Under the pieces are notes generated by a model. The model saw only the letters and a program-made list of their open reading frames with translations, was not told the origin of the DNA and ran no database searches. Source: Balneolales bacterium ANBcel1 (lineage in GTDB: Bacteria > Bacteroidota > Rhodothermia > Balneolales > Natronogracilivirgulaceae). From it: a DNA stretch of 64,000 nt. The stretch spans positions 1 to 64,000 of the forward strand of contig JARULB010000003.1 of NCBI GenBank assembly GCA_029688905.1, in the 5' to 3' direction. A program made the translations under genes and the position numbers. Numbering within the stretch: the first letter of the stretch is position 1; each line of letters starts with the position of its first letter. Below, piece after piece: positions 36,075-44,509 of the stretch.

Positions 36075-37855
36075 TTCTAAAGAAATTTTTCGGGAAATCG
36101 ATTGAAATGGCGAAGAAGAGCGCCCGTCAGATGTACGGGGATGATATCGTCATTCTGGAGTCCTTTAGTGGAGATGGAAAGAACGATGCCGGTGTCACCG
36201 TACTTGTGGACTCCCAGGCCGATCCGAAAACATCCCAAAAGGCCTCTGCGAAGCCCGCCGGCGATGAATCCCGTTTCAGGAATGTTTTCTACAAGCGCAG
36301 CGATATCGCGGCCGCGGCAAATCGCGACACCGAAATGGAAAAAATGACCGCCGCCAACCGCAACAGTAACGCGGATGCACCGGCAGGTGTTTCGTTTGAG
36401 CCATCCACCGGCGTCACTAACGGTAACGATGCGCATGGCGAAAGCCGGCCGGACCCGGAAAGGCCTCAAAAGAAAATCAGTAACAACCTGAAGACATTGC
36501 GCGAACTGGCCCGCAAGCAGATGGAGGAGATTGACAATAGTCGCGCACCCCGAAAGGCGAGCGATAACCGCAATGCTTCCGGCGACAGTAACTCCGGTGG
36601 AGCAACCGGCCCCGAAAAGAAAACACGGTTCCGGCCCGGCGCAGGTGCTTCAAAGCTTAAAGGGTTTGGCAGGCATAACCCGGCAAATAGTGGTGCCGAT
36701 ACGGAAGCCACGTCCAGCAACGGTACATCCGACAAGAAACCGGTTTTCCCGAATCCGGGAAACACGATGGGAACCGCCGAGGAGCGAAAAAAAGACCGTT
36801 TCCAGAAAGACAGTACCGATGAGTTTCTACCGGACAACGTATTCTCCGGCAGCCCGGCGACGATGAACGGCTCGTCAGGCAGCGTGGTGGCAGGCAATAC
36901 CGGTGCAACCCGCAAAAGCCGGTTTCAACCCGATGATGTGGCAGAAACCGTTGGCCGGGACACGGCCTCGCTTGTGGCTAACCATCAGCGTGAGATCTCC
37001 GCGCTGCACAAACGCTTTGACAAGCTGGAGTCGCTGCTCGACTCCGCGCTGATCTCATCCAATCTCGATTACGCGTCGCACCCGGCGTTCCAGCAGCTGG
37101 TACAGACCGGCATCAAGCCGACGGTCATCGCCCGATGGTTCCGGGAAATCATTGAAACAGGAATCGACCCCGACGATGAGCCGGAGCAGTTCATGTCCGG
37201 GCTCTCATCGATCATCCGTAACGCTCTGAAAAGCGATACCTCCGGCGAACCGGAAAAATACATGCTCTTCACAGGCCCGTCAGGTTCCGGCAAGACCCAT
37301 TTGATCATGAAGCTGGTCCTGCACCCCGAATTTCTTTCAGGCAAGAGCATCGCCGTGGTTACTCTGCAGCCGCCGGAAAACGCCGGCCAACCCTATTACA
37401 CCATACTGGAACCGTTCTGCGCCGATCACGGAATTACGCATTACACGGTTGCCGACAGCGCGGATGTGCGGAGGCTCCAGGAGGAGTGGGAAGAATACGA
37501 TCATGTGCTGTTTGATTCGCCGGCCATTCCCGTGGAACAGGAGAGCTCTTTCCGCCAGTACTGGAAAATGAGGCAGGTTCTTGCCTCCATCACCAAGCTG
37601 GAGGTTCACTACGTTGTGAACGCTTCGCTGAACCGCTACTACTTCCGTAATTCCGGCAAGGTGCACCATCCGCTGCAGCCCGACTATGTGGCCATCACCC
37701 ATCTCGATGAGGTATCGGAGTGGGGCCCCATCATACCTTTTCTTGAAGATATGGGTTGCGGTGCCCGATACCTGAGTATGGGAGCATCCGTACCCGGCAG
37801 TCTGGCGGATTTTAGTCCGGCCTGGTTTGCTCAACAAGTTTTGCAAGACAACTGA
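36071..37855 (+). CDS. flhF: FlhF, SRP-type GTPase for flagellar placement, with altered GTPase motifs
   Basis: A 594-residue protein. The FlhF start (about 1-45) reads I-L-K-K-F-F-G-K-S-I-E-M-A-K-K. A long low-complexity region rich in Asn, Ser, Gly and Lys follows (about 55-300), then the N and G domains. The P-loop near residue 403 is GPSGSGKTHL, where the family has GPTGVGKTTT. The G3 motif near 481 is DSPA instead of DTAGR. The G4 motif is T-H-L-D-E instead of T-K-L-D-E. Binding or hydrolysis of GTP may be changed. FlhF marks the cell pole for basal-body assembly. Coupled to flhA (ATGA) and six bases from flhG. Confidence 0.85.
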   Translation: MILKKFFGKSIEMAKKSARQMYGDDIVILESFSGDGKNDAGVTVLVDSQADPKTSQKASAKPAGDESRFRNVFYKRSDIAAAANRDTEMEKMTAANRNSNADAPAGVSFEPSTGVTNGNDAHGESRPDPERPQKKISNNLKTLRELARKQMEEIDNSRAPRKASDNRNASGDSNSGGATGPEKKTRFRPGAGASKLKGFGRHNPANSGADTEATSSNGTSDKKPVFPNPGNTMGTAEERKKDRFQKDSTDEFLPDNVFSGSPATMNGSSGSVVAGNTGATRKSRFQPDDVAETVGRDTASLVANHQREISALHKRFDKLESLLDSALISSNLDYASHPAFQQLVQTGIKPTVIARWFREIIETGIDPDDEPEQFMSGLSSIIRNALKSDTSGEPEKYMLFTGPSGSGKTHLIMKLVLHPEFLSGKSIAVVTLQPPENAGQPYYTILEPFCADHGITHYTVADSADVRRLQEEWEEYDHVLFDSPAIPVEQESSFRQYWKMRQVLASITKLEVHYVVNASLNRYYFRNSGKVHHPLQPDYVAITHLDEVSEWGPIIPFLEDMGCGARYLSMGASVPGSLADFSPAWFAQQVLQDN

Positions 37856-37860
37856 AGAAC

Positions 37861-38664
37861 ATGACACACAACACAGTATCACATCATCCCTTTATTATCG
37901 CGACGGTAAGCGGCAAAGGCGGCGTCGGCAAAAGCATGGCGAGCGTAAACATCGCCGGCACGCTGATTGACATGGGCTACACGGTCGCACTTCTGGATGC
38001 CGATATCGGCATGTCCAACTGCGCCACACTGTTGAACGAGCCAACCGATGCTACCGTCATGCACTGGGTTCAGGGCAAATGCGGGCTGGAAGACCTCCCG
38101 CACGTTTGCGACGGACTGACTCTGGTCACCGGTTCCGACGAACCCGGCGTGCACGATCAGGATCCGGAGCTTCTGATGGAGGCCATTGACCAGGTTCTGC
38201 TTGCGATGGCCGAAGATCACGATATCATCATCATTGATACCCCGGCGGGCTCCGGCGAGTTGAGCCTTTGGGCCCTTGATCGTGCTCAGCTCGGCATGGT
38301 ACTGCTGGTGGATGAACCCACAGCCATCTCCGATGTCTACCGTTTCTGCAAGTACATTTTGAATATTGACCCGACCTATCCCTTCGCGAGTGTTGTAAAT
38401 TTTGCCGGGGATGAGAACGCTGCAAACAGCATCCATCAGCGATTCAACACCATTTTACACTATTTCATGCAGCAGGAGGTCGCCTATCTGGGATTTATCC
38501 CCGACAGTGACCTGATTCGCCAGTCGGTACAGAAGCAGACCCCGGTCACGCGCCTTCACCCCGACTCGCCGGAAAAGCGGGAATTCGAGTTTATCGCACA
38601 CAACATCATCAGTGCCATGCCGGAGAAACAACGGCCCAGGCAACGCACCATGAGTCACGATTAA
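37861..38664 (+). CDS. flhG: FlhG (MinD-like ATPase controlling flagellar number)
   Basis: A 267-residue ParA/MinD-class ATPase. The deviant Walker A is S-G-K-G-G-V-G-K-S-M, switch I has L-L-D-A-D-I-G-M-S-N, and Walker B reads I-I-I-I-D-T-P-A-G. Membrane-targeting helices of MinD type may lie at the C-terminus, but no strong amphipathic tail is obvious. FlhG partners FlhF and often restrains the flagellar NtrC-type regulator. It directly follows flhF. Confidence 0.93.
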   Translation: MTHNTVSHHPFIIATVSGKGGVGKSMASVNIAGTLIDMGYTVALLDADIGMSNCATLLNEPTDATVMHWVQGKCGLEDLPHVCDGLTLVTGSDEPGVHDQDPELLMEAIDQVLLAMAEDHDIIIIDTPAGSGELSLWALDRAQLGMVLLVDEPTAISDVYRFCKYILNIDPTYPFASVVNFAGDENAANSIHQRFNTILHYFMQQEVAYLGFIPDSDLIRQSVQKQTPVTRLHPDSPEKREFEFIAHNIISAMPEKQRPRQRTMSHD

Positions 38665-38676
38665 GCTTACCGTCTT

Positions 38677-38940
38677 ATGTTACTACGATTGATTACCGCC
38701 ATATCACTGCTGGTTTTTGCCCTGCTGCTCATGTCGGGGACACAAATCGACATGGCGCTGTATCGCAGCCTGGTCGTGTTCCTCATTCTTTTTGCCGGCG
38801 CCTATCTGACTATTTTCTTTTTGAACGTCATGCAGGAGTCCAATCATACGAAGGCCTCCCCGCCCGCAACCGCATCCGGCAACAATAAAGGCGGAAGCGA
38901 GAAGAACAGCGGCGAGGCCTCATCACAAAAATCTTCATAA
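38677..38940 (+). CDS. Small two-span membrane protein between flhG and fliA
   Basis: An 87-residue protein. Two hydrophobic segments (about 5-20 and 30-50) are followed by a polar Ser/Lys/Gly/Asn-rich tail of about 35 residues. I do not recognise a family. It starts 12 nt after flhG and ends 3 nt before the fliA start codon, so it is translated within the operon and probably has a flagellar role, perhaps linking FlhF/FlhG or FliA regulation to the membrane. The tight spacing on both sides makes it a real gene. Confidence 0.72.
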   Translation: MLLRLITAISLLVFALLLMSGTQIDMALYRSLVVFLILFAGAYLTIFFLNVMQESNHTKASPPATASGNNKGGSEKNSGEASSQKSS

Positions 38941-38943
38941 GCC

Positions 38944-39711
38944 ATGGGTGACAAAACGTTACAAGAATTGGTGGACACTTACTGCGAAGAGCCCGTCGAC
39001 GGGTTACGCAATGCCATCATAAGCAAATCCATGCCGCTGGTCCGCAGCATCATCGGAAAAATCAAGCGTCCCGACCATCCGCTAACGCACCGCGAAGATC
39101 TTGAAAGCGCAGGTATCAGCGGACTCTTACAGGCACTTGACAGCTATGACTCGGAAAAAAATATTCAATTCAACACCTTCGCCTACTATCGGATCCGCGG
39201 CAGTGTCATTGATTACCTGAGGAAAGTGGACCAGATTCCGCGCGTGCAACGCAGCAACTACGGGCGGGCGCAGGAAATCAGCGATCAGCTCACTCAGCAG
39301 CTTGGTCGTCAGCCGGAGGATCACGAAGTGGCCGATGAGCTCGGCATGTCTGTGGATGAATACCAGACGCTGTTGTCCAATGTCCAGCAGCGCAACGCAC
39401 TTTCTCTCGACTCCCGATTTGACAGCGACGGCGGCTCTCTTTACGACACCATGGCCGATCCCGAAAGCGAACAGCCGGACGAAAAGCTTCAGAAAGACAC
39501 CATGGTCAGTAAACTTCAAAAGCGGATCGGAGAACTGAATGACCGTGACCGGCTGATTCTTACCCTCTACTATTTTGAGGACATGACACTGAACGAAATC
39601 GCCCTGCTTCTGGATCGCTCGGAAGCGCGCATTTCCCAAATTATCGGAAAACTGCTGCTTCAACTCAAAAACGAGTTACAGGTGAACAAGGCTCGTGAAC
39701 CCGAGTACTGA
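38944..39711 (+). CDS. fliA: RNA polymerase sigma-28 factor FliA
   Basis: A 255-residue sigma factor. Region 2 includes F-N-T-F-A-Y-Y-R-I-R-G-S-V-I-D-Y-L-R-K, the -10 recognition helix typical of FliA/WhiG. Region 3 follows (about 110-145). Region 4 (about 195-250) has L-T-L-Y-Y-F-E-D-M-T-L-N-E-I-A and a recognition helix E-A-R-I-S-Q-I-I-G-K-L. It directs late genes; several matching promoters occur in this window (flagellin, fliS, aminotransferase, motA). Its placement in the flhBAFG operon is common. Confidence 0.95.
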   Translation: MGDKTLQELVDTYCEEPVDGLRNAIISKSMPLVRSIIGKIKRPDHPLTHREDLESAGISGLLQALDSYDSEKNIQFNTFAYYRIRGSVIDYLRKVDQIPRVQRSNYGRAQEISDQLTQQLGRQPEDHEVADELGMSVDEYQTLLSNVQQRNALSLDSRFDSDGGSLYDTMADPESEQPDEKLQKDTMVSKLQKRIGELNDRDRLILTLYYFEDMTLNEIALLLDRSEARISQIIGKLLLQLKNELQVNKAREPEY

Positions 39712-39713
39712 CC

Positions 39714-39992
39714 ATGACCTCTCTATCCCGAATTGCACGCCTGGCGCGGATTCCGGAGATTCGAAGAAAAAACAGGGAAACGGACCCACGCAAAAAGAAA
39801 CGCGACGAAGAGCGCGATGAAGACCGGCCTGTCTTTACGTTGAGTGAAGAGCAGCCCCCGGTGCCGGACATCCGAAGAGAGATTCCTTCCGCCCCGAGGC
39901 CCAAAATCAGAACCCGGAGCCTCCCCGCAAAAAAACCGGCAAAAAGCGCCTCTGATGATGGAGTCGGAGAACGGCTCGACCTGAAAGTCTGA
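39714..39992 (+). CDS. Small basic unknown protein after fliA
   Basis: A 92-residue protein rich in Arg, Lys, Pro and Glu, probably disordered except for a possible N-terminal amphipathic helix (residues 1-20). It ends G-E-R-L-D-L-K-V. The unknown 75-residue protein next to fliE ends M-H-I-D-T-K-I, a similar [HL]-[IL]-D-x-K-[IV] tail. Its ATG lies 2 nt after the fliA stop, so it is translationally linked. No function can be given. Codon positions look coding, but the disorder-like composition keeps the confidence moderate. Confidence 0.6.
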   Translation: MTSLSRIARLARIPEIRRKNRETDPRKKKRDEERDEDRPVFTLSEEQPPVPDIRREIPSAPRPKIRTRSLPAKKPAKSASDDGVGERLDLKV

Positions 39993-40043
39993 CCGAAGCG
40001 CTGTACAAAATCTGACCGGCAGCAGCCCGGGAACTGACTGCGA

Positions 40044-40823
40044 TCAGGGAGTCAACAGTTCGATCATCATGGAGAGGTACTCGAACAGGCGCTGGAACAT
40101 GATATCGAAGGCAATCGGCAGATAGGGGACGACCAGTACCAGCAAGATCATGCCCACCCCGAGTTTGACGGGCAGCGCGATGAAAAAGATGTTGGCCTGG
40201 GGCATGATGCGGGCGAAAATGGCGAAAGAGAGGTTCAGCATAAAGAGCACGACCAGAAATGGAGAGGCGATCTGTACTCCGGTAATGAACAGGTAGGTGG
40301 CCATTTCGAGAAACAGCGGCGAGGCCGAGGCCAGTTGCGCGGTGCTCACGGGAATGTGTTCAAAACTGTGCGCCAGGGCGAGAATATAAATTTTGTCTCC
40401 TCCGATGGAGAGAAAAATAAGTATGGCCAGCAGATTGAACATGTTGCTCACCACCGAACTTTGCTGCTGGGTCATGCTGTCGACCACATTGGCAAAACTG
40501 AGCGCCACCTGAATACTGATCAATCGTCCGGCCAGGTCCAGTCCGGCAAACACAAGCTGCCCGACAAGCCCCAGCGCCACTCCGGTAAGCACCTCCTGAA
40601 TGATCGCCATGAGCATGAAAATGATTCCGGATTCCGGATCCACCATAACGCTTTGGGCGGGGATGGCGGGAAAAAGCAGAAAACTGGTCATGAGCGCGAA
40701 AAACAGCTTGACCCGCACTGGAAAAACCGCCGCGCTGAAAAACGGGGCAACCATGATCATGCTGCCGACGCGCACGAAGATGAGAAAAGCGGACAGGATA
40801 TATTCAGGGGAAAGCAACGCCAT
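40044..40823 (-). CDS. fliR: Flagellar export gate protein FliR
   Basis: A 259-residue membrane protein with about six spans. The order of segments fits FliR: start V-R-V-G-S-M-I-M-V-A-P-F-F, a middle G-R-L-I-S-I-Q-V-A-L-S-F-A-N-V-V-D, and the final A-R-I-M-P-Q-A-N-I-F-F-I-A-L-P-V-K-L-G-V-G. It joins FliP5FliQ4 in the export channel. It is the last gene of the long minus-strand operon, convergent with the fliA operon. Confidence 0.93.
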   Translation of the reverse strand: MALLSPEYILSAFLIFVRVGSMIMVAPFFSAAVFPVRVKLFFALMTSFLLFPAIPAQSVMVDPESGIIFMLMAIIQEVLTGVALGLVGQLVFAGLDLAGRLISIQVALSFANVVDSMTQQQSSVVSNMFNLLAILIFLSIGGDKIYILALAHSFEHIPVSTAQLASASPLFLEMATYLFITGVQIASPFLVVLFMLNLSFAIFARIMPQANIFFIALPVKLGVGMILLVLVVPYLPIAFDIMFQRLFEYLSMMIELLTP

Positions 40824-40906
40824 GGCGCATGGTATTCACATTAGTTGGCAAAACCGGGTGCCCGCTGCAAGGCAAGCCATTGACCGGCTGCTGCCGCAAC
40901 CGCGCA

Positions 40907-41176
40907 TCACTGGGCAATATTGGGGATGAAATCAAAAATCCGCTCCATGAATCCGATGGCGTATTGTAGCATAAATCCGAACAGAAAAAAAAGAATGATC
41001 ACTACGACAACCATTTTGGGGACATAACTGAGGGTCATCTCCTGAATCGAAGTAGCGGCCTGGAAAATGGCGATGGTCAGACCGATGACAAGCGCACCGA
41101 TCAGTACCGGTCCGGCCAGCACAACGGCGGCGGTCAGAGTTTCCTGAACCCAGTAGATTCCTGTTTCTGTATTCAT
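40907..41176 (-). CDS. fliQ: Flagellar export gate protein FliQ
   Basis: An 89-residue two-span protein. The family signature Q-A-A-T-S-I-Q-E-M-T-L-S-Y-V-P-K sits in the middle loop (FliQ usually has Q-A-x-T-Q-I-x-E-x-T-L-x-F-I-P-K). Length and place between fliP and fliR are as expected. Confidence 0.93.
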   Translation of the reverse strand: MNTETGIYWVQETLTAAVVLAGPVLIGALVIGLTIAIFQAATSIQEMTLSYVPKMVVVVIILFFLFGFMLQYAIGFMERIFDFIPNIAQ

Positions 41177-41230
41177 TCGTTTAACCTGTGATATTCAAAA
41201 TTTCGGGTACGTTCCGTGTCGTTTGGCGGA

Positions 41231-41920
41231 TTAGTCGAAGCTGCGGACCATGGACTGTACCAGCAGGTACCATCCGTCGGTAAGCACAAAAACCAGAATC
41301 TTGAACGGCAGCGAAACCAGTACCGGCGGCAGAAAGATGATTCCCATCGAGAGCAGGATCGATGCCACCACCAGGTCAATAACCATAAAGGGGAGATAGA
41401 TCATGAACCCGATCTGAAAGGCGATCCGCAGCTCACTCATCACATAGGAGGGTACCACGACATACAGCGGGATATCGGCAATGCTTTCGGCGGCTTCCAT
41501 CTCCAGCATATCCATAAAGAACAGCAGATCCTGCTCCCTGGTTTGACGCACCATGAACTCCTTGAGCGGAACGGCCGCTTCAACGAGCGCTTCGGCCTGG
41601 GTCATCTCCTCGTTTACATAGGGCTGAATCGCCTGTTCGTTGACCGCATCGAAGGTCGGCATCATGATAAAAATGGTCAGAAACAGCGCCAGTCCGATCA
41701 ACACCTGGTTGGGAGGCGACTGCTGAGTGCCAAGGCCCATCCGAAGAAAAAAGAAAACCACGATAATGCGGGTGAAGCTGGTCATCATGGTGATAAAGGC
41801 GGGGCCGAACGACAGAATGGTGATCAGAATGAGCGCCTGAATGGCCAGCGAAAAATCCTCGGCCTCGCCTCCGATACTCAGATCTATTTGTGGCAGCGCC
41901 TGTGCGATAATTGATATCAT
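41231..41920 (-). CDS. fliP: Flagellar export gate protein FliP with altered methionine loop
   Basis: A 229-residue protein with FliP features: F-T-R-I-I-V-V-F-F-F-L-R, L-F-L-T-I-F-I-M-M-P-T-F, and the C-terminal S-L-P-F-K-I-L-V-F-V-L-T-D-G-W. The N-terminus is short with no clear signal peptide. In Salmonella FliP, A-M-G-M-M-M-V-P-P contains the three methionines that form the gasket of the export gate; here that position reads S-M-G-I-I-F-L-P-P. The gene overlaps fliO by four bases. Confidence 0.93.
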   Translation of the reverse strand: MISIIAQALPQIDLSIGGEAEDFSLAIQALILITILSFGPAFITMMTSFTRIIVVFFFLRMGLGTQQSPPNQVLIGLALFLTIFIMMPTFDAVNEQAIQPYVNEEMTQAEALVEAAVPLKEFMVRQTREQDLLFFMDMLEMEAAESIADIPLYVVVPSYVMSELRIAFQIGFMIYLPFMVIDLVVASILLSMGIIFLPPVLVSLPFKILVFVLTDGWYLLVQSMVRSFD

Positions 41921-42471
41921 GACTTTCCGCTAAACAAATTGTAAAAGCTGCTGCTGTCCTGTTCCGACTCGTCCGGAATGGGATCAACCCACTTCTCCTT
42001 TGGATACCGGTGGAGCAGTGTCACCGATTCGGCGCTAACTCCCAGTACCCATATTTCGTTGTTAATTTCTATAACTTTTATTTGATGGCCTGCCCCAACC
42101 GTATGTTCTCCAATATCTTTCAAGAACCCGGAGGTTTTGGTATCTCCTGTTTTTCGGCGTGACCAGAACCAGACGCCGGCCAGAAGTACCATCAACACGA
42201 TGAAGGTGGTAAAGGCATTGAAAAACAGGCCTGTGGAGCGGTCTTCGTCCACGAAAGCGGTATCGGACTTGCCCATCATCACGCGCACGCTGTCGCGGCG
42301 CTCCTGGGTGGATGGGTCGGCAGCGGGGTCGGGCCGCCCGGACGAAGAGTAATCCATTCTCGAAACCACAATGAGCCACAATACCAGGAGCACAACCGAG
42401 ATGGATATGACGATTCCCAGAATATTTCTGGGATTTTTTCCGGATGCAAACTGACGAATATCGACCATCAC
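41917..42471 (-). CDS. fliO: FliO-like export apparatus assembly protein
   Basis: A 184-residue protein. One hydrophobic segment near 18-42 is followed by a second near 85-107, and a cytoplasmic end contains I-E-I-N-N-E-I-W-V-L-G-V-S, a small beta domain as in FliO. FliO helps FliP oligomerise. Two spans rather than one is slightly unusual. The 4-nt overlaps with fliN and fliP support the identity strongly. Confidence 0.82.
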   Translation of the reverse strand: MMVDIRQFASGKNPRNILGIVISISVVLLVLWLIVVSRMDYSSSGRPDPAADPSTQERRDSVRVMMGKSDTAFVDEDRSTGLFFNAFTTFIVLMVLLAGVWFWSRRKTGDTKTSGFLKDIGEHTVGAGHQIKVIEINNEIWVLGVSAESVTLLHRYPKEKWVDPIPDESEQDSSSFYNLFSGKS

Positions 42472-43550
42472 AATTTCGCTATCCGGTCTTTGGTGGTGAT
42501 CAGGTTGGAGATGCGCACCCCGAAATGTTCGTCAATCACGACCACTTCACCCTGTGCGATTTTGGATCCGTTCACCAGGATATCCACCGGTTCACCGGCC
42601 AGCTTGTCGAGTTCAATGATGGAGCCCTTGGCGAGTTTCAGCACTTTACCGAGGGGCATTTCGATCTGGCCAAGTTGCACCGAGACATCCATTTCGACAT
42701 CCTTGAGCAGTGCCATGCTGCGAGAATGGCCGTTGGTGCCTTCCAGGACGGGCTCATCAAAACTGTCGAATTCCACTTTGCGGCCGGAGACCACCTGATC
42801 CTCATCGACCAGTGAGTCGCTCTCCTCGCCCATTTGCTCGGTGTCGATGCTGGTGAATTCCTTTCCGGGGGCGTTCTGTTCTCCGGCGGGTTGTCCTTGT
42901 TGTCCGGTTTTGGAGGCCCCCGGTTGTTTTTTTCCGGTCTGGTCGGGCTGCGGGGCCTCTGCGGCTTCTGCCGCCGATTCCTTGTTGGAAACCTGCCCGT
43001 CCGATGGAACCGATTCTTCCTGGCCACCTTCGACGGAATCCTCATCGGCGCTTTGGATGCCCAGCAGGAGTCCGGAGCGAACCATATCGTCCGCGAGGCC
43101 TTCCACATCCATTTTCGCGTAAAAGAATGTTCCTTTCTTGATTTTCTTTTCCAGCTGTCGAAGCGTGAGCACTTCAATATCACCCAGAGCGATTTTGAGC
43201 CCTTCCTTCCGCAGGCTCTTCATGAGCGTTACCGAAAGTTCGGTGGAAAACTTCTTCAGGAGATCTCTTGTAATTTCGTTGTTCTCCTTTTCCTCCACCC
43301 CCATCATGATGCTGGACAGCAGACCGAACCACTCCTTTTCAAGAACAAGTACTACGGAGTTTTTACTGGTCTCATCCTGTGCGAAAACATAGATATCGCT
43401 TTTTTCAAGAGTTTTGGCGAGCCCCTCCTTGTCGAAGCTTTCCGCTTCGACAACATGGACCTTCGCATCTTCCTGCAGTACGGAAGTAAGAAACTTTTCC
43501 ACTTCCGGCAGACTTTTTTCCAGTTCGGTTTTCCAGTTTTCCACGTTCAT
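42468..43550 (-). CDS. fliN: Flagellar switch protein FliN, extended (FliY-like size)
   Basis: A 360-residue protein. The C-terminal SpoA domain (about 283-358) has V-S-V-Q-L-G-Q-I-E-M-P-L-G-K-V-L-K-L-A-K-G and V-V-D/V-I-D-E-H-F-G-V-R-I, clear FliN. A N-terminal domain of about 170 residues precedes a Gln/Gly/Glu-rich linker (about 175-270). This layout resembles FliY, but I see no CheC/CheX-type ExxN phosphatase motif in it, and no EIDALL-like CheY-binding peptide at the N-terminus. It overlaps both fliM and fliO by four bases. Confidence 0.9.
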   Translation of the reverse strand: MNVENWKTELEKSLPEVEKFLTSVLQEDAKVHVVEAESFDKEGLAKTLEKSDIYVFAQDETSKNSVVLVLEKEWFGLLSSIMMGVEEKENNEITRDLLKKFSTELSVTLMKSLRKEGLKIALGDIEVLTLRQLEKKIKKGTFFYAKMDVEGLADDMVRSGLLLGIQSADEDSVEGGQEESVPSDGQVSNKESAAEAAEAPQPDQTGKKQPGASKTGQQGQPAGEQNAPGKEFTSIDTEQMGEESDSLVDEDQVVSGRKVEFDSFDEPVLEGTNGHSRSMALLKDVEMDVSVQLGQIEMPLGKVLKLAKGSIIELDKLAGEPVDILVNGSKIAQGEVVVIDEHFGVRISNLITTKDRIAKL

Positions 43551-44482
43551 AGCAATTCTTCTTCGTTAATTTCTTCGAGCATTTCAAAAATTTTCACAGC
43601 TCTCCGGCCGCCCAATGTACCGGGATAGGCTGTCATTTTGGTAACCCCGTTCACTCTCACTTCCAGGGGCTGATCTGTTTTCTGATTGAGGGTAATGGCA
43701 TCACCTTCTTCCAGTTTGAGCAGTTCGTCCAGAGTCAGCCTGGTGGTTCCCAGTAGTGGCTGCACCCGCGTTTTTACTTTGGTCAGTGTTCTTTCATACG
43801 CCTGAAGCTGCTCCTCGCTTAACCGGAAGCGTCGACTGTGGTTGTCAATTTTCAGGATGGAGTCGTTCAGTGACTCCTTCAGCAGGCTGTAGGGGTAGGA
43901 AATTTTCACATCCACCGCCTCATCAAACACCTCGATGCGGAATACCGCGACAATAGCCGGGTCGGCGCTGATCATGTGCAGGTTTTCCGGCTTGCTTTCA
44001 TAGGTCATGGACTTCACGTTGAAGTTCATGAGCGGTTCCCAGGCGGAGACGATCTCTCTGGTCACATTCCGCATGATACGCTCCATGATTCGCTCTTCGA
44101 TGGTCGTAAGCATTCGTTTGGGAGGAAGTTCTGTTCCGCGTCCGCCGCTTTGCCGCTCCACCATCTGAATACAGAACCCGGTAGGCATCACCATCACAAC
44201 ATCACCGCCAAGGTCCTCCACATTGAGCACGTAGAGAGCGCTCGGACTTTCGATGTGCCGGATGAACTCGCTGGAAGCCAGCTGGTCGATCTGGGAGAGC
44301 TTTACATCAACTTTCTGGCGAAGTCCGGTACTGAAAACCCTGTTGAGATTGCGCGCAAACACTTCGTGAATGGTGCGCAGGGTTCGCATGATCTCCTTGC
44401 TGAACAGCTTGGGATGCTTGAAATCATACGCCTCAACATACTTTTTACGCCGTTGCGGCGCTTTTGCTGTGCTTGAAGTCAT
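43547..44482 (-). CDS. fliM: Flagellar switch protein FliM lacking the N-terminal CheY-binding peptide
   Basis: A 311-residue protein. The middle CheC-like domain and the SpoA C-terminal domain (about 230-305) are intact: I-H-E-V-F-A-R-N-L, then E-R-I-M-E-R-I-M-R-N-V, then A-I-T-L-N-Q-K-T-D-Q-P-L-E-V-R-V-N-G. Normal FliM begins with L-S-Q-x-E-I-D-A-L-L, which captures phosphorylated CheY. Here the protein starts with a short basic stretch directly before the Y-D-F-x-x-P segment. The frame upstream runs only nine more codons to a stop, with no such motif. Confidence 0.95.
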   Translation of the reverse strand: MTSSTAKAPQRRKKYVEAYDFKHPKLFSKEIMRTLRTIHEVFARNLNRVFSTGLRQKVDVKLSQIDQLASSEFIRHIESPSALYVLNVEDLGGDVVMVMPTGFCIQMVERQSGGRGTELPPKRMLTTIEERIMERIMRNVTREIVSAWEPLMNFNVKSMTYESKPENLHMISADPAIVAVFRIEVFDEAVDVKISYPYSLLKESLNDSILKIDNHSRRFRLSEEQLQAYERTLTKVKTRVQPLLGTTRLTLDELLKLEEGDAITLNQKTDQPLEVRVNGVTKMTAYPGTLGGRRAVKIFEMLEEINEEELL

Positions 44483-44509
44483 AAGTGGTACATACTCGGT
44501 TATCGCAAA

